DNA of 7,893 nt from positions 1 to 7,893 of the forward strand of contig JALOBP010000114.1 of NCBI GenBank assembly GCA_023228295.1. The letters are read 5' to 3'. The notes below the pieces were generated by a model. It saw only the letters and a list, made by a program, of their open reading frames with translations. It was not told where the DNA came from and searched no databases. Shown here one piece after another: positions 4,759 through 7,893 of the stretch; the first letter of the stretch is position 1; each line of letters starts with the position of its first letter. The DNA comes from Methanoregula sp. (GTDB lineage Archaea; Halobacteriota; Methanomicrobia; Methanomicrobiales; Methanospirillaceae). The translations under genes and the position numbers were made by a program.

Positions 4759-7470
4759 TCACTCTTTCCGCTCAGCTACACCAGAACGCCATACCCCTTT
4801 TGGCATTGTCATCTCGAACCGTGCACCTTTTCCCGGTTCTCCGGTTTCCCGGATAGTGATGCCGGAGCTTGAAAGAATCTCGCGGGCAAAACAAAGCCCA
4901 AACCCGGTGTTTTTTCCAAAACCCCGATCGAAGATTTTCTCTTTCTCATCCGCAGGTACCCCGTGACCATCATCTTCGCATACGATCAGCTGATCATCAC
5001 CGGATTCCTGCGCAGTGAACCGGATGGCCATGAGTTTCCCGCCATACCGAACTGCATTGTCAATCAGGGTATAGAAGACCTTGACAATCAAGGGATCAGC
5101 CAACACTTCTGTTCCTGCAGGAAGATCGTTTTTCACGTTAACATTTCCGAGTAAAAGTTCCTTTGTTGCTGTATCGACAATTGTACGGGTGTCCTGCCAG
5201 ACAGGTGCATGCACACCGATCTTCTCGTATTCTTTAGTGAACCCAATCATGGCGGAGATTCGTTTTGCAGTAGTTGAAATTTTCTCAAAATATTCACCGA
5301 ATGATGGATCAGACTGCTTCTTTTCCAGAATGCGGAAGAATCCCATGAGCGTTGTGATCTGGTTATTGACCTCGTGCCGGGTGATGCTTGTCATCATATT
5401 GAGCCGCCGGTTCGCCAGCCGCAGGGAATCTTCTGCTATCTTCTGTTCGGTAATATCGATATAGAAGTTCAGGGTGGCGGGTTTTTTATTCCAGAAAATA
5501 CGGACAGATTTCACATCAAGCCACCTGACGGCCCCGGATTTCGTGATAATGCGGAAATAGTAGGGATCCTTGATTTCCAATCCTTCTATTGATTTCATGT
5601 GGCGGGAAGTTACGTACTCCAGGTCATCCGGGTGGACAATCGTACTGAATGGCAGCTCCCTCAACTCTTTCTTGGTGTAACCACTCACTTCCGTGGCTTT
5701 TTTATTGAGGAGAAGAAACTTCTTTTTCTGGACTACGCCGATAGCCACACTGGCATTCTCAATGAGGAACCGGTACCGTTCCTCACTTTTCCGTAGTGAT
5801 TCTTCTGCCTGCCTGCGGTGGGTGATATCTCTTCCTACTGATTGGAATTCTGTGATATTTCCTTTTTGATCGAAGATTGCCCGGTCGTTCCACCGTTGCC
5901 AGCGGACTTCACCATCCGGCATCATTATGCGATGTTCAATACTCTCAACGGGATTTGATGGCGTCAGTGATGCAAAATGAATCTTCACAGTTTTACGGTC
6001 CTCCACGGGTATGTCCGGCATGAAGATGTGCCCCACAATTTCTTCCCGTGATTTCCCGAAATACCGGCAGTAGGCTTCATTGACGAAAACATGCGTTCCA
6101 TCAGGCAGGAAACGTGATATGAGCTCGGTCTGATCCTCAACGACGTTCCGGTACCGTGCCTCGCTCTGTCGTAATTTCTGTTCATTTTCCGCCAGTTCAC
6201 GGTATTGTCGTCGCAACTCCCCCTCGGTTGCCGTGAGTTGCTCATAGGCTGCCCGCAATTCCGTTTCAATCCGTTTGGGCTCATCGATATCGGTGTGTGT
6301 CCCCACCACGAATACCGGGTTGCCCTCTGCATCCCGTTCAACTACTTTTCCCCGGGCAAGGATCCATTTCCAGTCTCCCTGCTTTGTCCAAATACGGAAT
6401 TCTACGGTATAACTCTCGTTCTTTCGCAAGATATGATCCTGGATCTTCTGGTCTGTCGGGCCTGCATCCTCCGGGTGGAGCAATGAAAGCCACATGGCAT
6501 AGGTACCGGACAATTCACCGGGTTCGTAGCCGAGCATGGTATACCAGCGGGGGCTGAAAAACACCGTACCGGTGGGGAAATTCCAGTCCCAGATACCATC
6601 ATTGGTGGCATCCAGCGTAAGCCGGTATTTTTCTTCGCTCTTGTGCAGGGCATCCTCTGCCTGCTTACGTTCGGTAATATCCCGGATGGATTCAATTGTC
6701 CCGACAATCTTTCCCTTGTTGTCATAGAGCGGTGAAGATTTTACCCACAACACTGACTGAGTACCTTTCGGATTAGTAAAGGTAGTCTCGGCAATGAGGG
6801 AGACCCCTTCCTTTTGAACGATCTTGTGATATTTCTTTGCAATCGTATCTTCCGACTCAAAAATGAGGTCAATCAGGATCGGCCGGCGTTCGCCGTAAAA
6901 AGGGATCGCGTATTCATAATTTCCTTTTCCCAGCATTCCTGCGGCCGGGACACCGGTCATCTCTTCAATGGCATGATTCCAGGCTATCACTATTCCATCA
7001 ATATCGATAGCAAAGGTCGCATCGGGAAGGAAATTGATGATATCAGCTTCCCGGCGTTCATGGTCGCGTATGCTTACCTCTGCCTTTCTCTGCTGGACAG
7101 CCTGTCCGACCTTGTGGGAAAGCTCTGCAAACTGTGCAAACGGTTCCCCGCCTTTCTGCAAATAGTAATCGGCTCCTTCGTTTAAGGCATGGATGACGAC
7201 TTCTTCCCGCCCCCGTCCGGTGAAAAGGATAAACGGGATGGTATTACCCGAAGTCCTTATCTTCTTTAAAAATTCGATACCGTCCATCCCTGGCATCTGG
7301 TAATCCGAGATGATGGCATCATAGTTTGTTGATGCAAGGAGCGAAAAACCGGCAGAAGCAGAAGTTTGTGTGTCAACGCTGAACTGTCCTCCCTTCTCCA
7401 AGAAAAGTTTCCCAATCTCAAGAAGGGGGGGATCATCATCGACATAGAGAATATGATACAATTGAACCAC
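4759..7470 (-). CDS. hybrid histidine kinase: receiver, four PAS domains, kinase
   Basis: A 903-residue soluble sensor kinase. Residues 6-125 form a receiver with acidic pocket Asp11-13, phospho-acceptor Asp56 (SDYQMPGMDG), Thr84 and Lys106. PAS domains follow at about 140-270 (closing IRDITERKQAE), 279-398 (closing THTDIDEPKR), 436-552 (closing GRDITHRRQAE) and 563-678 (closing YIDITEQKIAE). A helical linker at 400-435 joins the second and third. The H-box is SITRHEVNNQ with His699, the compact type found in many methanogen kinases. The ATPase has its N-box at YTLIDNAVRYG (Asn805), G1 at EDDGHGVP and G2 at GKNTGFGL. It should autophosphorylate; the N-terminal receiver may take phosphate from another kinase or tune its own activity. 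No DNA-binding or other output domain is present. The start is a GTG with no clear ribosome site, but the receiver begins at once, so it cannot lie much later. No membrane helix, so the signal is internal. Confidence 0.93.
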   Translation of the reverse strand: MVQLYHILYVDDDPPLLEIGKLFLEKGGQFSVDTQTSASAGFSLLASTNYDAIISDYQMPGMDGIEFLKKIRTSGNTIPFILFTGRGREEVVIHALNEGADYYLQKGGEPFAQFAELSHKVGQAVQQRKAEVSIRDHERREADIINFLPDATFAIDIDGIVIAWNHAIEEMTGVPAAGMLGKGNYEYAIPFYGERRPILIDLIFESEDTIAKKYHKIVQKEGVSLIAETTFTNPKGTQSVLWVKSSPLYDNKGKIVGTIESIRDITERKQAEDALHKSEEKYRLTLDATNDGIWDWNFPTGTVFFSPRWYTMLGYEPGELSGTYAMWLSLLHPEDAGPTDQKIQDHILRKNESYTVEFRIWTKQGDWKWILARGKVVERDAEGNPVFVVGTHTDIDEPKRIETELRAAYEQLTATEGELRRQYRELAENEQKLRQSEARYRNVVEDQTELISRFLPDGTHVFVNEAYCRYFGKSREEIVGHIFMPDIPVEDRKTVKIHFASLTPSNPVESIEHRIMMPDGEVRWQRWNDRAIFDQKGNITEFQSVGRDITHRRQAEESLRKSEERYRFLIENASVAIGVVQKKKFLLLNKKATEVSGYTKKELRELPFSTIVHPDDLEYVTSRHMKSIEGLEIKDPYYFRIITKSGAVRWLDVKSVRIFWNKKPATLNFYIDITEQKIAEDSLRLANRRLNMMTSITRHEVNNQITTLMGFFRILEKKQSDPSFGEYFEKISTTAKRISAMIGFTKEYEKIGVHAPVWQDTRTIVDTATKELLLGNVNVKNDLPAGTEVLADPLIVKVFYTLIDNAVRYGGKLMAIRFTAQESGDDQLIVCEDDGHGVPADEKEKIFDRGFGKNTGFGLCFAREILSSSGITIRETGEPGKGARFEMTMPKGVWRSGVAERKE

Positions 7471-7487
7471 ACGCTGATTGTTAAAGG

Positions 7488-7498
7488 AATAATACTAT
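7488..7498 (-). promoter_or_regulatory. possible TATA box of the histidine kinase gene
   Basis: The minus strand reads ATAGTATTATT centred about 23 bp before the GTG at 7470. The spacing is slightly short for an archaeal TATA box with a leaderless start, and the match is average. It is the only candidate between this gene and the lipoprotein remnant. Confidence 0.27.
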
Positions 7499-7519
7499 GC
7501 TCTCCGCTCTATTGTCCGC

Positions 7520-7558
7520 AAGGGAAACAGCGATGAACTTTTCAATAGTTGTTCCCTT
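7520..7558. repeat. 7-bp inverted repeat upstream of the kinase gene
   Basis: AAGGGAA (7520-7526) and TTCCCTT (7552-7558) are perfect inverted arms around 25 bases, extended by a near-match CA/TG. It lies between the end of the lipoprotein remnant and the kinase promoter. It could be a 3'-end hairpin of the former or an operator of the latter; no T-run follows on the minus strand. Arms this short may occur by chance. Confidence 0.25.
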
Positions 7559-7568
7559 TTCTTTAAAG

Positions 7569-7799
7569 TTAAATAAAAAATGTTGCAACGCGGCAATGCC
7601 TTGCAGCAGGGTAATCATCCTTCCCACTGTCGATTGTGGTACTCCAGGTATCCTGGCCGTTGGAATCATATTTGCTCACCATGATGTCCATTTTTGGGAA
7701 ATAATGACCGCCAATGCACCCGGTAATCGCGATACACAGGCCGATAATAATGAACGTGACTATAGTGGGCGATCCGTGAACAGGGGATTTCATGAACAT
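7569..7799 (-). pseudogene. truncated lipoprotein, start of a repeat/beta-propeller protein
   Basis: The frame encodes 76 residues from the ATG at 7799 (a second ATG, codon 3, is equally possible). A signal sequence (about 11-27) ends in a good lipobox, ITGC, with Cys28. Then comes MDIMVSKYDSNGQDTWSTTI and DSGKDDYPA, which resembles the first repeat of secreted methanogen proteins in which units like 'kyDsnGn..Ws.ti..g.dD.a' are repeated many times, usually followed by 'i..t.DGG'. Here the match breaks after DDYPA; the tail ARHCRVATFFI is unlike the family and a TAA follows. The usual several hundred residues are missing and nothing similar is seen downstream before the kinase gene. I infer a gene remnant left by a deletion. 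A very short intact lipoprotein is the alternative. Confidence 0.6.
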
Positions 7800-7852
7800 C
7801 CATCACTACGCAATACGATAACATTAACGAAGTTTTGTTTTTAGTCGTGGGA

Positions 7853-7860
7853 GATATAAC
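7853..7860 (-). promoter_or_regulatory. probable TATA box upstream of the lipoprotein remnant
   Basis: The minus strand reads GTTATATC, a strong archaeal TATA box, centred about 57 bp before the ATG at 7799. This predicts a transcript start near 7830 and a leader of about 30 bases. Weak pairing to the ribosome may come from GATGG just before the ATG. A second AT-rich box (TTTTAATAC) lies at 7874-7882. Confidence 0.35.
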
Positions 7861-7893
7861 GGTCTGTTTGTGTATTAAAAGCATTTGAGAGGA

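Noticed and set aside
4118..4762. 214-aa minus-strand open frame antisense to the HTH-PAS gene
   Set aside because: It lies opposite clear PAS coding sequence whose motifs explain the DNA; the antisense translation has no recognisable domain.
2966..7470. A defence or other novel multi-gene system
   Set aside because: The genes are sensor proteins, a signal peptidase and surface proteins; no nuclease, helicase, reverse transcriptase, transposase or CRISPR-like array is visible.
7497..7844. 115-aa plus-strand open frame at the right end
   Set aside because: It is antisense to the lipoprotein remnant, whose lipobox and repeat motif are far more convincing; no start signal.

Overview
The window reads as chromosomal DNA from a methanogenic archaeon, most likely order Methanomicrobiales (Methanoregula/Methanosphaerula-like). 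I infer this from an archaeal/ER-type signal peptidase, a winged-helix protein with PAS repeats of a kind I know from that order, a receiver-PAS-histidine kinase with a methanogen-style H-box, lipoproteins with short archaeal lipoboxes, and several starts that sit one TATA-box distance from an AT-rich box with no Shine-Dalgarno sequence (leaderless style). The genus is a guess from protein style; no search was run.

Layout. At 1-58 there may be the last codons of a plus-strand gene. A minus-strand block follows (read right to left): a 189-aa lipoprotein (1974-2543), a secreted membrane-anchored protein (1184-1705), type I signal peptidase (354-1040) and a 44-aa one-helix membrane protein (124-255). 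Three of the four are exported or membrane proteins lying next to the peptidase that processes exported proteins. From 2544 to 2965 is a 422-bp AT-rich divergent intergenic region that I read as non-coding. It holds two striking inverted repeats and an archaeal promoter.

From 2966 to 4627 (+) is a winged-helix protein with four PAS domains and no kinase, which looks cut short at its 3' end. It converges on a 903-aa minus-strand hybrid (4759-7470): receiver, four PAS domains, histidine kinase. To its right, 7569-7799 (-) is the first part of a lipoprotein of the repeat/beta-propeller type that stops after about one repeat and looks like a gene remnant.

How it may work together. The kinase and the HTH-PAS protein are both predicted soluble cytoplasmic signalling proteins. 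The kinase has a receiver at its N-terminus but no output domain, so it probably sits within a phosphorelay. The HTH-PAS protein could turn a small-molecule or redox signal directly into DNA binding. Whether the two act together is unknown; convergence alone does not show it. I did not find a CRISPR array, tRNA, rRNA, transposase or a clear new multi-gene system. The most interesting signals are the intergenic palindromes, the eroded end of the PAS protein and the truncated lipoprotein.
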